Positions 30,064 to 38,799 of a stretch of 64,000 nt of DNA are shown in pieces. The number at the start of each line of letters is the position of its first letter. The first letter of the stretch is position 1. Both the position numbers and the translations under genes were made by a program. This DNA comes from Brevundimonas sp. LM2 (GTDB lineage: Bacteria; Pseudomonadota; Alphaproteobacteria; Caulobacterales; Caulobacteraceae), in the NCBI RefSeq assembly GCF_002002865.1, contig NZ_CP019508.1, forward strand, positions 2,274,501 to 2,338,500, in the 5' to 3' direction. The notes beneath the pieces are model-generated. The model was given only the letters and a program-made list of their open reading frames with translations, ran no database searches and was not told the DNA's origin.

Positions 30064-30795
30064 ATGGCTCGCATGACAGACAAGATCGCTTTGGTGGTCG
30101 GAGGCGCCAAGGGGATCGGCCTCGCCACGGCCCGGGCGCTGGCGCAGGAGGGCGCGACGGTCTTCCTCACCGGCCGCAGCCGGACCGAGGTCGAGGGCGC
30201 CGCGGACGCGATCGGCCACGGCGCGCGCGGTCTCGTCGCCGACGCGGCCCGGCAAGACGATCTGGCCCGAGCCGTCGAGACCGTCGTTCAGGCGCATGGC
30301 CGCATCGAAGCCCTGGTGCTGAACGCGGGCATCTCCGAGCCCGGGGCGATCGGCGACGTGACGTCGGATCATTTCGACGGCCTGTTTTCGGTCAATGTGC
30401 GCGGCCCGGTCTTCGGCCTTCAGGCGGCGCTGCCCGCCATGCGTCAGGGCGGGGCGGTGGTGTTGATCGGATCGGTCGCCGGGATGATCGGCGTGTCGGG
30501 CTATGGCACCTATGCGGCGACCAAGGCGGCGTTGCGCTCCTATGCCCGGACCTGGACGCTGGAGCTGGCCCCGCGCGGCATCCGCGTCAATGTCGTGGCT
30601 CCAGGGCCGACGGACACCGCCATGATGGCCGTCGTGCCCGAGGACGTTCGCGCGCGCCTGATCGCCCCGATCCCGCTCGGCCGCATGGCCCGTCCCGAAG
30701 AGGTCGCGGCGGCGGCGGTCTTTCTTCTGAGCGACGAGGCCAGCTTCATCGCAGGCTCCGAACTGCACGTCGACGGCGGCATGGGGCAGGTGTGA
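30064..30795 (+). CDS. Short-chain dehydrogenase/reductase (SDR)
   Basis: 243 residues from the ATG at 30064; an upstream ATG at 30007 would run across the operator and is unlikely. The cofactor motif is VVGGAKGIGLATARA, the NAG motif is LNAGISEPG, and catalytic YGTYAATKAALR carries Tyr-x-x-x-Lys. GSVAGMIGVSG holds the catalytic Ser. It is a classical NAD(P)-dependent oxidoreductase of unknown substrate. Its position opposite an HxlR regulator suggests a stress- or metabolite-induced reductase. Confidence 0.9.
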   Translation: MARMTDKIALVVGGAKGIGLATARALAQEGATVFLTGRSRTEVEGAADAIGHGARGLVADAARQDDLARAVETVVQAHGRIEALVLNAGISEPGAIGDVTSDHFDGLFSVNVRGPVFGLQAALPAMRQGGAVVLIGSVAGMIGVSGYGTYAATKAALRSYARTWTLELAPRGIRVNVVAPGPTDTAMMAVVPEDVRARLIAPIPLGRMARPEEVAAAAVFLLSDEASFIAGSELHVDGGMGQV

Positions 30796-30835
30796 TCCCG
30801 GAGGCGACCGGAAACCAGCTCAGGCCAGACGCGGC

Positions 30836-31561
30836 CTAGCGGGGGACCACGCTCTCCGCCGCCGCCGCGCATCGCGCCCGCGCCTCAGCCGGATCGTAGC
30901 GCCCCCCCTCCCCCTGGTCATCGAGCAGCCCGTTCAGCGCCCGGCGGACCGTGTCGCTGTTGGTCCCCAGGCGGTCGCCGCACGTCGCGGCCGCCGCGCT
31001 TGCCGCCCGCGTGCCGGTCAGGGCGCCTTCACACCAGGCCGCCGCATTGGTGCGCAGCGCCTGCCGGCACGGGCTGTCCTCTGGAGGGCGCACGGGCGGG
31101 GTGACCGCGACCGCAGGCTCGACCGTCGTCGGCACGGGTTTGGGTGACGCGCTCTCGGCCTGGATCTTCGGCAGGCCGACGTGGAGGATCAGCCCGCCGG
31201 CCGCCACTGCCAGGGCGAGGACCGCCAGTCTCAGGCCCTTGGCGGTTCGTGCCGCGCGTCGCTCGGAACGCTCCCGGTCGACCACCGGCGCGGGGCCCGA
31301 GACCGCCGAGCGGGCCGCGACCGGGGCGCTGACCACCAGGGCCCGCGCCAGATCTTCGCGCATCAGGGCCTGCTGGCCGTGCGCCGAGAGGAAGGCTCGG
31401 ACCTCGGCCGGATAGCGGGTGTCCGCGAACGCCGCGATCTCGCGATCGGTCATCGGCGCGTCGGCCGCCCGCCGTGCGCGAGCTTCGCGCTCGACGGGTC
31501 CCAGACCCTGGTCATAGGCCTCGATCAGGGCCGTGAGTGACTGGCGGAGAGGAAGCGGCAA
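30836..31561 (-). CDS. Single-pass membrane protein of unknown function
   Basis: 241 residues. The first 100 residues are soluble and charged, with helical REIAAFADTRYPAEVRAFLSAHG. One membrane helix follows (LRLAVLALAVAAGGLILHVGL, about residues 108-128), then a Pro/Val-rich linker and a C-terminal domain with four Cys (in SPCRQAL, AAWCEGAL, AATCGDRL and ARARCAAA). The layout suggests a cytoplasmic N-terminus and a periplasmic, possibly disulfide-bonded, C-terminus. It resembles the architecture of anti-sigma or sensor proteins, but no family is recognised. Confidence 0.6.
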   Translation of the reverse strand: MPLPLRQSLTALIEAYDQGLGPVEREARARRAADAPMTDREIAAFADTRYPAEVRAFLSAHGQQALMREDLARALVVSAPVAARSAVSGPAPVVDRERSERRAARTAKGLRLAVLALAVAAGGLILHVGLPKIQAESASPKPVPTTVEPAVAVTPPVRPPEDSPCRQALRTNAAAWCEGALTGTRAASAAAATCGDRLGTNSDTVRRALNGLLDDQGEGGRYDPAEARARCAAAAESVVPR

Positions 31562-31628
31562 CGAACTACGCGACTCATTACAGGACAGCAGCGCAACCGG
31601 ACTGCAACCCGCGTGCCGCGCCGAATCA

Positions 31629-31682
31629 ACTCTTCCGGGCAGGAACGCAGGGTGTCAATCGACACGCCCTGGCCGGAAGAGT
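31629..31682. terminator. Long imperfect hairpin after der
   Basis: ACTCTTCCGGGCAGG (31629-31643) pairs with CCTGGCCGGAAGAGT (31668-31682) with one mismatch, and GTGTC/GACAC pair inside it. It starts eight bases beyond the der stop codon on the minus strand. No clear U-run follows, so it may protect or process the 3' end rather than act as a simple terminator. Confidence 0.5.
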
Positions 31683-31689
31683 CTCCGCC

Positions 31690-33303
31690 CTATTTCTTCG
31701 GCGCGTGCTTCTGCCCGGTCCGCACCCGGCCCGAACGCGACACCTGACGCGCTCCGCCGCGCGCGCCCTTCTGCACCGCCACCGAAGAGCCCGCCTTCTT
31801 GGACGCGCTGTTCTTCACCGCCCCGATGATGCGCGGCTTGGCCACGCGGGCCTTCTTCTGCTCCAGCGCCTTGCCGGGCAGGTGGGATTCCTCTTCCGAC
31901 TTCTTGCGCACGGCGCGCGGCGCGGTCTTGGCGTCGCCCTTGTAGCGTTCCGGTCCGGACTTGGCCCCGCCCGCCGCATAGGGGTTGTCCGATCCGCCCT
32001 TGATGGTCAGCCGCAGCGGCGTGCCCGGCAGGTCGAAGCTCTCGCGCAGGCTGTTGGTCAGGTAGCGGATATAGTGTTCGGGCAGGTTGGCGGCGCGGCT
32101 GGCGAACAGGACGAAGGTCGGCGGCCGGGCCTTGGTCTGGGCCATGTATTTGGTCTTGATCCGCTTGCCGTCCACGGCGGGGGGCGGATGCCTCTGGGTC
32201 GCCAGGGCCAGCCAGTCGTTCAGGTCCTTGGTCTTGACCTTGACCGACCACGTCGCATGGGCCTTCAGCACCGCCGGCATCAGCCGGTCGACCCCGCGCC
32301 CGGAGTGGGCCGACAGGGCCACGAAGGGCGAGCCCTTCAGCTGCGGCAGCTTGTCCTCGGCCATGCGGGTCAGGTCGGCCAGCTTGGCCTGGGGGTTCTC
32401 CTCCAGGTCCCATTTGGCGGCGACATAGACCAGGGCTCGGCCCTCGCGCTCGACCAGGTCGGCCAGCTGCAGGTCCTGGACGTCGAAGGCGTTGTCCTTG
32501 TCCATCACCAGCACCACGACCTCGGCGAAGGTGATGGCGCGGATGGTGTCGGCGACCGACAGCTTCTCCAGCTTCTCCTGCACCCGGGCCTTGCGGCGCA
32601 TGCCGGCGGTGTCGACCAGGCGGATGTTCTGGCCCTCGTACTCCCAGTCGACCGAGATCGAGTCGCGCGTGATCCCGGCCTCGGGCCCGGTCAGCAGCCG
32701 GTCCTCGCCGATCAGGTGGTTGATCAGGGTCGACTTGCCGGCATTGGGACGGCCGATGATGGCGATGCGGATCGGCTTGTCGGGTTCGTCGATCTCCTCG
32801 ACGAAGATGTCGACCGAGGCGTCGCGGATGGCGGCATACAGGTCGGCCATCCCCTCGCCGTGCTCGGCCGAGATGGCCACCGGCTCGCCGAAGCCCAGGG
32901 AATAGGCCTCGCCCACCCCGCCGCCCGATTCGCGGCTCTCGGACTTGTTGGCCAGCAGGATGACGGGCTTGTGCTGTTTCCTCAGCCGCTCGGCGAAGAT
33001 CTCGTCCAGCGAGGTGACCCCCTCGCGGGCGTCCATCATGAACAGGATCAGGTCGCCGTCTTCCAGCGCCAGCTCGGTCTGCTCGCGCATCCGGCTTTCC
33101 AGGCTGTCGTCGCTGACGTCCTCGTACCCGGCCGTGTCGATCAGGGTCAGGTCCATGTCGCCGATATTGCCCTCGGCGTAGCGGCGGTCGCGGGTCACGC
33201 CGGGGCGATCGTCGACGAGCGCGAGGCGCTTGCCGACCAGGCGGTTGAACAGTGTCGACTTGCCCACATTGGGGCGGCCGACGATGGCGAGCTTCAGTGC
33301 CAT
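31690..33303 (-). CDS. der: Ribosome biogenesis GTPase Der (EngA)
   Basis: 537 residues. Der has two GTPase domains in tandem, seen here as GRPNVGKST (about residue 8) and GRPNAGKST (about 184), with DTAGYED and DTAGMRRKA switch regions. The KH-like domain ends near GTPLRLTIKGGSDNPY (about 450). About 80 further residues, rich in Lys, Arg, Ala and Ser, extend beyond the usual end, an unusually long basic tail likely to bind rRNA. It follows bamB in the same direction by 32 bases, in the conserved yfgM-bamB-der order. Confidence 0.96.
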   Translation of the reverse strand: MALKLAIVGRPNVGKSTLFNRLVGKRLALVDDRPGVTRDRRYAEGNIGDMDLTLIDTAGYEDVSDDSLESRMREQTELALEDGDLILFMMDAREGVTSLDEIFAERLRKQHKPVILLANKSESRESGGGVGEAYSLGFGEPVAISAEHGEGMADLYAAIRDASVDIFVEEIDEPDKPIRIAIIGRPNAGKSTLINHLIGEDRLLTGPEAGITRDSISVDWEYEGQNIRLVDTAGMRRKARVQEKLEKLSVADTIRAITFAEVVVLVMDKDNAFDVQDLQLADLVEREGRALVYVAAKWDLEENPQAKLADLTRMAEDKLPQLKGSPFVALSAHSGRGVDRLMPAVLKAHATWSVKVKTKDLNDWLALATQRHPPPAVDGKRIKTKYMAQTKARPPTFVLFASRAANLPEHYIRYLTNSLRESFDLPGTPLRLTIKGGSDNPYAAGGAKSGPERYKGDAKTAPRAVRKKSEEESHLPGKALEQKKARVAKPRIIGAVKNSASKKAGSSVAVQKGARGGARQVSRSGRVRTGQKHAPKK

Positions 33304-33335
33304 GTCGGCCTTCTAGCGTATTTTGGGGCGAAAGG

Positions 33336-34790
33336 TCAGCGAATGCTGACCAGGTCGCCGTCGTCGGTCAGGACATAGAGCGCGCCGTTGTAGGCGGCGG
33401 GGGCGATATAGGCGGGCGCGCCGAGGCGCAGGGTCGTGGTCTCGGCTCCGGTCTTGGGATCGAACGCCACGGCATCGCCGTCGGAGTTGACCAGGACCAG
33501 GCGGTTGGAGGCCAGGATCGGCCCCGACCATTCCGGCCGGACGGTCCGGTCCCAGTAGCCGAGGAAGCCGCCTTCCTGACGGATCCGGCCCTCGTTCAAG
33601 TTCCGTGTCCAGTAGACCGCGCCCGTGTCGCGGTTGACCAGGGTCAGCTCGCCGGACTTGGACACGACATAGACCACGTCGCCGGCGGGCAGAGGGGCGT
33701 TCACCCCGGCCACCGGCAGGCTCCATCTCGGCTGACCGGTGCGGATGTCCATGGCCTGCAGCACGCCCGAATGGCTGACGGCATAGACGAAGCCGCGGCT
33801 GATGACCGGGCGTCCGGCGATGTCGCGGATCTCGGACAGGGCGCTGGTGCGGCTGGTGCGCGACAGCACCTGCTGCCAGACCGCCTGGCCGTTGCCGGCG
33901 CGCAGAGCGACGACCTCGCCGGACGAGAAGGGCGCGATCACCGTGTCGCCGCTGACGGCGGGGCTGGAGGCCCGCATGATCCGGGCCGGCTCGATGATGC
34001 CGCGATACGACCAGTCCTGCAGGCCGGTCGTGGCGTTGAAGGCGATGATCTGGTTGTCGACGTCGACGACATAGACGCGGTTGCCCGAGACGGTCGGTGC
34101 CCCGTGCAGCGGCACGTCGACCGGCTGGCTCCAGACCACGGCCCCCGTGGCGGCATCCAGCGCCGACATGGTGCGATAGCCGGAGGCGACATAGACCCGG
34201 CCGCCGCCGACGGCCACGCCACCGCCGAACCCGCCGGTCAGCTCGCCGCCACCGCCGCCGCCGATCGAAGGCACCGGCAGGCCGAACAGGCTGGACCCAC
34301 CGCGCGTCTCGCGGCCGTCCGGCTTGACGTCGACCTTCCAGACCACCTCGCCCGTGCCGGAATCGACGGCCGTGACGGTCGACTCGCCGTCCATCACGAA
34401 CACGCGCCCGCCGTCCGCCACGACGGGCGACATGACCTGCCGCGTCTTGCTGGAGCCGGAACCGATCTTGCGACGCCAGGCGACGGCGAACTCCGGCGCG
34501 GCGATCAAGTGCTCGATCGAATTGGTCGCGGTCCCGCCCGGCAGGGGCCAGGCCGTGGCCGCGACCGGTCCCGGCAGGAAGAAGTCGCGCCCCGCCAGAC
34601 CCGCCGCCGGCGCCAGCTGCTGTTCGAACGTCAGGATCGAGACCCGGGTCCCCTCGCTGGCGGTCGCCTGGGGCGACTCATCCTGTCCCAGACCGAACGG
34701 CAGGATCCGCCGCGCGCTCGCGCAGGACGCCAGGCCCAACGCCAGCCCTACCACCAGGGCCGATTTCAGTGCGCGCGAGACAGGGGTCAT
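33336..34790 (-). CDS. bamB: Outer membrane assembly lipoprotein BamB (beta-propeller)
   Basis: 484 residues from the ATG at 34790; an ATG at 34805 adds five residues and cannot be excluded. The signal peptide ends with the lipobox LGLASC. The rest is a PQQ-like eight-blade propeller, with repeated segments such as VFVMDGESTVTAVDSGTGEVVW, VYVASGYRTMSALDAATGAV and LTLVNRDTGAVYWTRNL. A Gly-rich loop (GGGGGGELTGGFGGG) interrupts an early blade. BamB helps the BAM complex insert outer membrane proteins. The synteny with der supports this strongly. Confidence 0.92.
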   Translation of the reverse strand: MTPVSRALKSALVVGLALGLASCASARRILPFGLGQDESPQATASEGTRVSILTFEQQLAPAAGLAGRDFFLPGPVAATAWPLPGGTATNSIEHLIAAPEFAVAWRRKIGSGSSKTRQVMSPVVADGGRVFVMDGESTVTAVDSGTGEVVWKVDVKPDGRETRGGSSLFGLPVPSIGGGGGGELTGGFGGGVAVGGGRVYVASGYRTMSALDAATGAVVWSQPVDVPLHGAPTVSGNRVYVVDVDNQIIAFNATTGLQDWSYRGIIEPARIMRASSPAVSGDTVIAPFSSGEVVALRAGNGQAVWQQVLSRTSRTSALSEIRDIAGRPVISRGFVYAVSHSGVLQAMDIRTGQPRWSLPVAGVNAPLPAGDVVYVVSKSGELTLVNRDTGAVYWTRNLNEGRIRQEGGFLGYWDRTVRPEWSGPILASNRLVLVNSDGDAVAFDPKTGAETTTLRLGAPAYIAPAAYNGALYVLTDDGDLVSIR

Positions 34791-34825
34791 CGGGTTTCCG
34801 GTCATGAGGGGGCGGGTCGTCACGG

Positions 34826-35626
34826 TCAGTTCGCGCCCTGGGCTTGCGCCTGCGCCTGGGCCTGGGCGGCCTCCAGCGCGCGGGGATCGATCGGTTGGCC
34901 GTCCGGGCCCACGGGCGCGGTCGGAGCCGCCGGGGGCACCAGGGCCTGGGCCGCGACGATGGGCGCGATGCCCGGGGCCAGTCCGGCGTCGATGATGCTG
35001 ACCGCCGCCTGGGCGCGCTGGCGCACCGAGTCGGGCACGTCCTGGCCCAGGGTCAGCAGCACGAACTGCTCGCGCGCCTCGGCGGGCTTGTTGAACTGCA
35101 GCCGCGCCAGGCCCAGGGCCTCCTGGGCGAACGGGCGCATCGGCCGGTCCTCCTCGGTCAGGGGGGCCAGCCGCGTTTCCAGGTCGGCCAGCGTCCCGCC
35201 GTTGTCCATCAGCAGCAGGGCCGCCTTGTAGCGGGCGGCATCGGCCAGGATCGGATCGGACTCGGCCTTGGCGGCCTCGTCGAACAGACGGATCGCGTCG
35301 GGGATGCGGTTGGCCTGGACCGCGATCCCGGCGCGCTGCTGCAGGGCCAGGGACTTGTACGCTCCGTTGCCGGCCTTCTCGGCCTCGGCGAAGGCGGTCT
35401 CGGCCCCGGCCGTGTCGCCGGACTGCAGGGATTCGAGCCCGCGCTGATAGGCGACGGAGGCCTTGTTGGCCTGGCTGGTCTGGAAGCTCTGCCAGCCCCA
35501 CCACGCCAGGGCGGCGACCAGGGCGATGGCCAGGATCCCGCCGACGACCGGCAGCCAGGTACGCGCCAGGCGCTTGAGGCGCTCGGAGCGGATCTCCTCC
35601 TCGACCTCTTCGAAGACATCAGTCAC
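34826..35626 (-). CDS. YfgM-like tetratricopeptide membrane protein
   Basis: 266 residues from a GTG at 35626, chosen because VTDVFEEVEEEIRSERLKRL matches how relatives start; an ATG at 35662 is possible. A membrane helix (WLPVVGGILAIALVAALAWWGW) lies near residues 25-46. TPR-like helices follow (ASVAYQRGLESLQSGD, AETAFAEAEKAG and so on). The end is low-complexity Ala/Gln. YfgM is an ancillary subunit of the SecYEG translocon with periplasmic chaperone links. It is separated from bamB by 35 bases, the same order as yfgM-bamB-der in E. coli. Confidence 0.85.
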   Translation of the reverse strand: MTDVFEEVEEEIRSERLKRLARTWLPVVGGILAIALVAALAWWGWQSFQTSQANKASVAYQRGLESLQSGDTAGAETAFAEAEKAGNGAYKSLALQQRAGIAVQANRIPDAIRLFDEAAKAESDPILADAARYKAALLLMDNGGTLADLETRLAPLTEEDRPMRPFAQEALGLARLQFNKPAEAREQFVLLTLGQDVPDSVRQRAQAAVSIIDAGLAPGIAPIVAAQALVPPAAPTAPVGPDGQPIDPRALEAAQAQAQAQAQGAN

Positions 35627-35724
35627 TGTGAAACGCCGCCCCAAAAATCGCTGCAAAGCCAATCGGCGCGGACCCTAGACAGTCGGTGCCTCCGCCGCAA
35701 CGCATCTTGGCCCCACGGGAGGCG

Positions 35725-36561
35725 TCAGGATGCGACGGGCTTTCTGGAGAAGTAGGTCTCGACTTCGGCAGGAAAACGGCGGGCCTTCACATCGGCGGCA
35801 TAGCTTGCCACCGCGCGGTCGATTTCCCCGCGCAGATCGGCGTATTTGCGCACGAACTTGGGCGTCCAGTCGAACAGGCCCAGCATGTCCGGCGTCACCA
35901 GGATCTGTCCGTCGCAGGTGGCCGAGGCCCCGATGCCGATGGTGGGCTTGTCGATGGTCTCTGTGATCTCGCGGGCCACGCCCTCGGCCGTCCCCTCGAT
36001 GACGATGGCGAAGGCCCCGGCGTCGGCGGTCGCCTCGGCCTCGGCGATGACCCGCAGGCGCTCGTCGTCGGTCTTGCCCTTGGCCTTGAACGCCCCTTCG
36101 GTCAGCACCGCCTGGGGCCGCAGCCCGACGTGGCCCATCACCGGAATGCCGCGCTGGACCAGATACTCGATCGTCTGGGGCACGGTCGGGCCGCTTTCCA
36201 GCTTGACCGCCTGGGCCCCCGTTTCCTTCATCATCCGGGCGCAATTCTCATAGGCGACCTGCATCCCGCCCTCGTAGCTGCCGAACGGCATGTCGACGAC
36301 GACCATGGCCCGGCGCGAGCCGCGCATGACGGCCTGGCCGTGCAGGATCATCATCTCCATCGTCACGCCGACGGTGTTGGGCAGGCCGTGCACCACCATG
36401 CCGACGCTGTCCCCGACCAGCAGCACGTCGCAGTGATCGTCCAGCAGCGCCGCCGTAGGCGCGTCATAGGCGGTCAGACAGACCAGGGGCTCGCCGCCCT
36501 TCCGCTTCATGATGTCGGGGGCGGTCAGGCGTTTGACGGGCGGTTGGGTCTGGGCGGACAT
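35725..36561 (-). CDS. panB: 3-methyl-2-oxobutanoate hydroxymethyltransferase (pantothenate pathway)
   Basis: 278 residues. PanB adds a hydroxymethyl group from 5,10-methylene-THF to ketoisovalerate to make ketopantoate, a step to coenzyme A. The segments LTAYDAPTAALLDD, LLVGDSVGMVVHGLPNTVGV and MPFGSYEGG are family signatures with magnesium- and substrate-binding residues. The length is typical. No panC is adjacent. A palindromic repeat lies 70 bases upstream of its start. Confidence 0.95.
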   Translation of the reverse strand: MSAQTQPPVKRLTAPDIMKRKGGEPLVCLTAYDAPTAALLDDHCDVLLVGDSVGMVVHGLPNTVGVTMEMMILHGQAVMRGSRRAMVVVDMPFGSYEGGMQVAYENCARMMKETGAQAVKLESGPTVPQTIEYLVQRGIPVMGHVGLRPQAVLTEGAFKAKGKTDDERLRVIAEAEATADAGAFAIVIEGTAEGVAREITETIDKPTIGIGASATCDGQILVTPDMLGLFDWTPKFVRKYADLRGEIDRAVASYAADVKARRFPAEVETYFSRKPVAS

Positions 36562-36630
36562 GGGGAGCCTTCACATCGATCGCCGCATTTAACAGCAACC
36601 CCATCGCTTCGTCATCCTTGGACACCAGAT

Positions 36631-36687
36631 GGAGCGCGGACCTCCAGGTCCGCTTTCGCCGAGGCGCACCGAAGGTCCGCGCGCCTC
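36631..36687. repeat. Paired palindromic repeat, copy D
   Basis: Unit one (36631-36653) reads GGAGCGCGGACCTCCAGGTC plus CGC. Unit two, 36661-36687, contains GCACCGAAGGTCCGCGCGCC and is more diverged. The copy reaches the stop codon of the membrane gene at 36686. It lies between that gene and panB, both on the minus strand, so downstream of the ECF sigma operon. Confidence 0.8.
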
Positions 36688-37105
36688 AGATCTCCTGAGA
36701 CAGCTTCACCACGCCCGCGGCGGCCAGGGCGATCAGCGCGCCGGCGGTCAGCCAGAAGAGCGACATGCCGCCCATGGAGCCAAGCGCGACGTCCGCCAGA
36801 CCGTACTGGGTCAGGCCCGCGGCCACCGCATCCTGGACGTTCAGGCTGGCCGATTGCAGGCCCTGCCCGATCACACGCCCGGCGACCGGGGCCTGGGAGT
36901 CGGTGATCCGCAGGTCCAGATGCATCGACTCGCGCACGGCGATGACGCCGCCGATCAAGCCCGCCAGGGTCAGGGCCAGGGTGCGGATCCGGGTCGAGGA
37001 CTGCAGTTTCGTCTCGACGTCGGCGGCGAACAGGGCCGCGTCCGGCATCTGGGGGGCGCGGGCGAACAGCCGCTCGATGGCGGGATCGAATTCGTCAGCC
37101 GACAT
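36686..37105 (-). CDS. Small two-helix membrane protein, possible anti-sigma factor
   Basis: 139 residues from the ATG at 37105, which overlaps the sigma factor gene end by 11 bases. A cytoplasmic part of about 45 residues (MSADEFDPAIERLFARAPQ) precedes a first helix near TLALTLAGLIGGVIAV. A second helix, LFWLTAGALIALAAAGVVKL, ends the protein. No zinc-binding anti-sigma motif (HxxxCxxC) is present. The overlap and short N-terminus fit a membrane anti-sigma factor acting on the ECF protein beside it, but this is inference. Confidence 0.6.
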   Translation of the reverse strand: MSADEFDPAIERLFARAPQMPDAALFAADVETKLQSSTRIRTLALTLAGLIGGVIAVRESMHLDLRITDSQAPVAGRVIGQGLQSASLNVQDAVAAGLTQYGLADVALGSMGGMSLFWLTAGALIALAAAGVVKLSQEI

Positions 37106-37658
37106 GGGTCGCCCTCCCCGACTGTCCGGCATCCGGCGCGAGCCGGGCACGGAGTTTATCCAGACCACGTTTGACATGAGACTTCACCGTTCCAAGCGGC
37201 AGATTCATGGCGGCCGCGATCTCGGGATGAGACAGCCCCGCGCCATGGCAGAGCGAGACGCACAAACGTTCCGTCTCGCTGAGGTGTTTCAGCGCCTCGT
37301 CCAGATCGACCAGACCCGCCTGATCCGGCGCGGGTGTCGTTTCCTCCTGCTCCGGCGCGATCTCGGCGACATACCGGGCCTCCTTGGCCCGGCGCTTCAG
37401 GTACAGACGGGCGGCGATCCGCTTGACCCAGGCGGCGAAGGTCCCCTCCCCCCGGAACTCGGCGCATTTCTCGAACGCCTGCAGAAAGGCGTCCTGGGCC
37501 ACGTCGTCGGCCTCGGACCCCTGCGCCCCCATCCGCCGCAGCAGGTAGCGGACCGCCGAGCCGTGCCGGCGCGCCAGTTCGCCAAACTCGCGCCGCCCAC
37601 CCGCCGCCGCGAGGGCGGCGAGCTCGACGTCGTGATGGTCCATCAAGGACTTGGCCAT
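37095..37658 (-). CDS. ECF family RNA polymerase sigma factor
   Basis: 187 residues. Region 2 contains ELARRHGSAVRYLLRRMGAQGSEADDVAQDAFLQAFEKC, with DDVAQDAF the core-binding hallmark. Region 4 includes LSETERLCVSLCHGAGLSHPEIAAAMNLPLGTVKSHVKRGLDKLRARL, a helix-turn-helix for the -35 element. It lacks sigma regions 1 and 3, as ECF factors do. It lies between a DUF6249-type membrane protein gene and a putative membrane anti-sigma gene on the same strand. The inducing signal is unknown. Confidence 0.9.
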   Translation of the reverse strand: MAKSLMDHHDVELAALAAAGGRREFGELARRHGSAVRYLLRRMGAQGSEADDVAQDAFLQAFEKCAEFRGEGTFAAWVKRIAARLYLKRRAKEARYVAEIAPEQEETTPAPDQAGLVDLDEALKHLSETERLCVSLCHGAGLSHPEIAAAMNLPLGTVKSHVKRGLDKLRARLAPDAGQSGRATHVG

Positions 37659-37683
37659 GACTGTTCCCCCCTCAGTCCAGGGC

Positions 37684-38067
37684 TCAGTCCTTGTTCTTGT
37701 TGAAGAAGCTCAGGACGATGAAGGCCAGGCCGATCATGCCCGGAATGGCGGCGAGGCCCGCGATCGGGTACAGGGCGTCCATCTCTTCGAAGCTGACGCC
37801 ATAGCCCATGATGGCGATGCCGATGCTGACGGCCAGCAGGATGACCCCCACCCGCAGATCGCGCGCCGCCGTCGCCGGCGCCTTGACCCCGTCCTTGGAC
37901 AGGGCCTCGATCACTTCGGGCGGAAGCGGCTGCCCCTTGTCGATGGCGGTGCGCAACGTGGCCTGCATCTCCCGGCGCTCCCGGCTTCTCAAAAAGGCCG
38001 GAACCACGACGATCGCGATCACCATGATGAAAGGTGCCAGCGGGATGAGAACTTCGAATCCGTCCAT
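37684..38067 (-). CDS. Small membrane protein resembling DUF6249
   Basis: 127 residues. A first helix LAPFIMVIAIVVVPAFL is followed by RSRERREMQATLRTAIDKGQPLPPEVI, a pattern typical of proteins annotated DUF6249 and co-encoded with ECF sigma genes. Two more helices (LRVGVILLAVSIGIAIMGYGV and IAGLAAIPGMIGLAFIVLSFF) end the protein. It is likely the first gene of the ECF unit: stop and sigma start are 26 bases apart. The function is unknown; a role in envelope sensing is possible. Confidence 0.75.
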   Translation of the reverse strand: MDGFEVLIPLAPFIMVIAIVVVPAFLRSRERREMQATLRTAIDKGQPLPPEVIEALSKDGVKAPATAARDLRVGVILLAVSIGIAIMGYGVSFEEMDALYPIAGLAAIPGMIGLAFIVLSFFNKNKD

Positions 38068-38223
38068 GGGTGTGAGCCCCTCTTGTTGTACCGACCCGAG
38101 CCTGATGCCCGGGCCGTCTGATCACAAGAGGCGGCGGCACAGGGCAACGGATGCGGCCCCGGACGTGAAATCTTCGTAAGGTGGGGCTCGCCCCCGCCTT
38201 CCCGGGGCGCACCGGGAGAAGCC

Positions 38224-38715
38224 ATGAAGCGTCGCCTGACGATATTCGCCCTGCTGGCCTCACTGGCGGCCTGTGGCGTGCCCGCCGACCCACCGAGGGA
38301 CGAAGCGCTGGCGGCCGAGCCCACGCCCCTGACCGCCGCCCATCTGGCGGATCTGATCGCCGCCGACGGGGCGGCCCACACCGTGGCGGTGCTCACCGGC
38401 CCGGCCGACCCGACCGGTCTGGATCCCATCTTCGCCGGCATCGCCACCGGCGACGCGGCCTGGCTGTCGGTGGTGCCCTCGCTCCGGCCTGTCGTCGGCG
38501 GGGTTTATGCGGACGGACTGGCCGACGCCCTGGCGCGCGCCCTGCCGATGCAGCCGTCCGGCGTCCTGACCGCGCTACAGGCGTCGGGCGGGGCCAGCCC
38601 CCGCATCTGCCGGGCCACCGGGGACCCCGACATGATCGCGGCGGTGGAGGGCGTGGCCGATCCGGCGCTTCGGGACGTGCGAACGGACTGCCTCGCCTTC
38701 CTTCGCGGCCAATAA
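38224..38715 (+). CDS. Putative lipoprotein of unknown function
   Basis: 163 residues with a lipoprotein signal (MKRRLTIFALLASLAAC) and a good ribosome-binding site GGGAGAAG before the ATG. The mature part is Ala- and Asp-rich, with ADLIAADGAAHTVAVLTG and two Cys (ICRATG, TDCLAF). No family is recognised. It is divergent from the ECF sigma unit across a 156-base gap, so it might be controlled by that sigma factor, but I see no clear shared promoter. Confidence 0.6.
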   Translation: MKRRLTIFALLASLAACGVPADPPRDEALAAEPTPLTAAHLADLIAADGAAHTVAVLTGPADPTGLDPIFAGIATGDAAWLSVVPSLRPVVGGVYADGLADALARALPMQPSGVLTALQASGGASPRICRATGDPDMIAAVEGVADPALRDVRTDCLAFLRGQ

Positions 38716-38799
38716 TCCCGCCGTCCGGACGCGAAACATATGCGCCGCGCCGCGGAAAGTGCGAATGAAAGGGTCATCCCCCCAGACCCGGAGCCCTCC

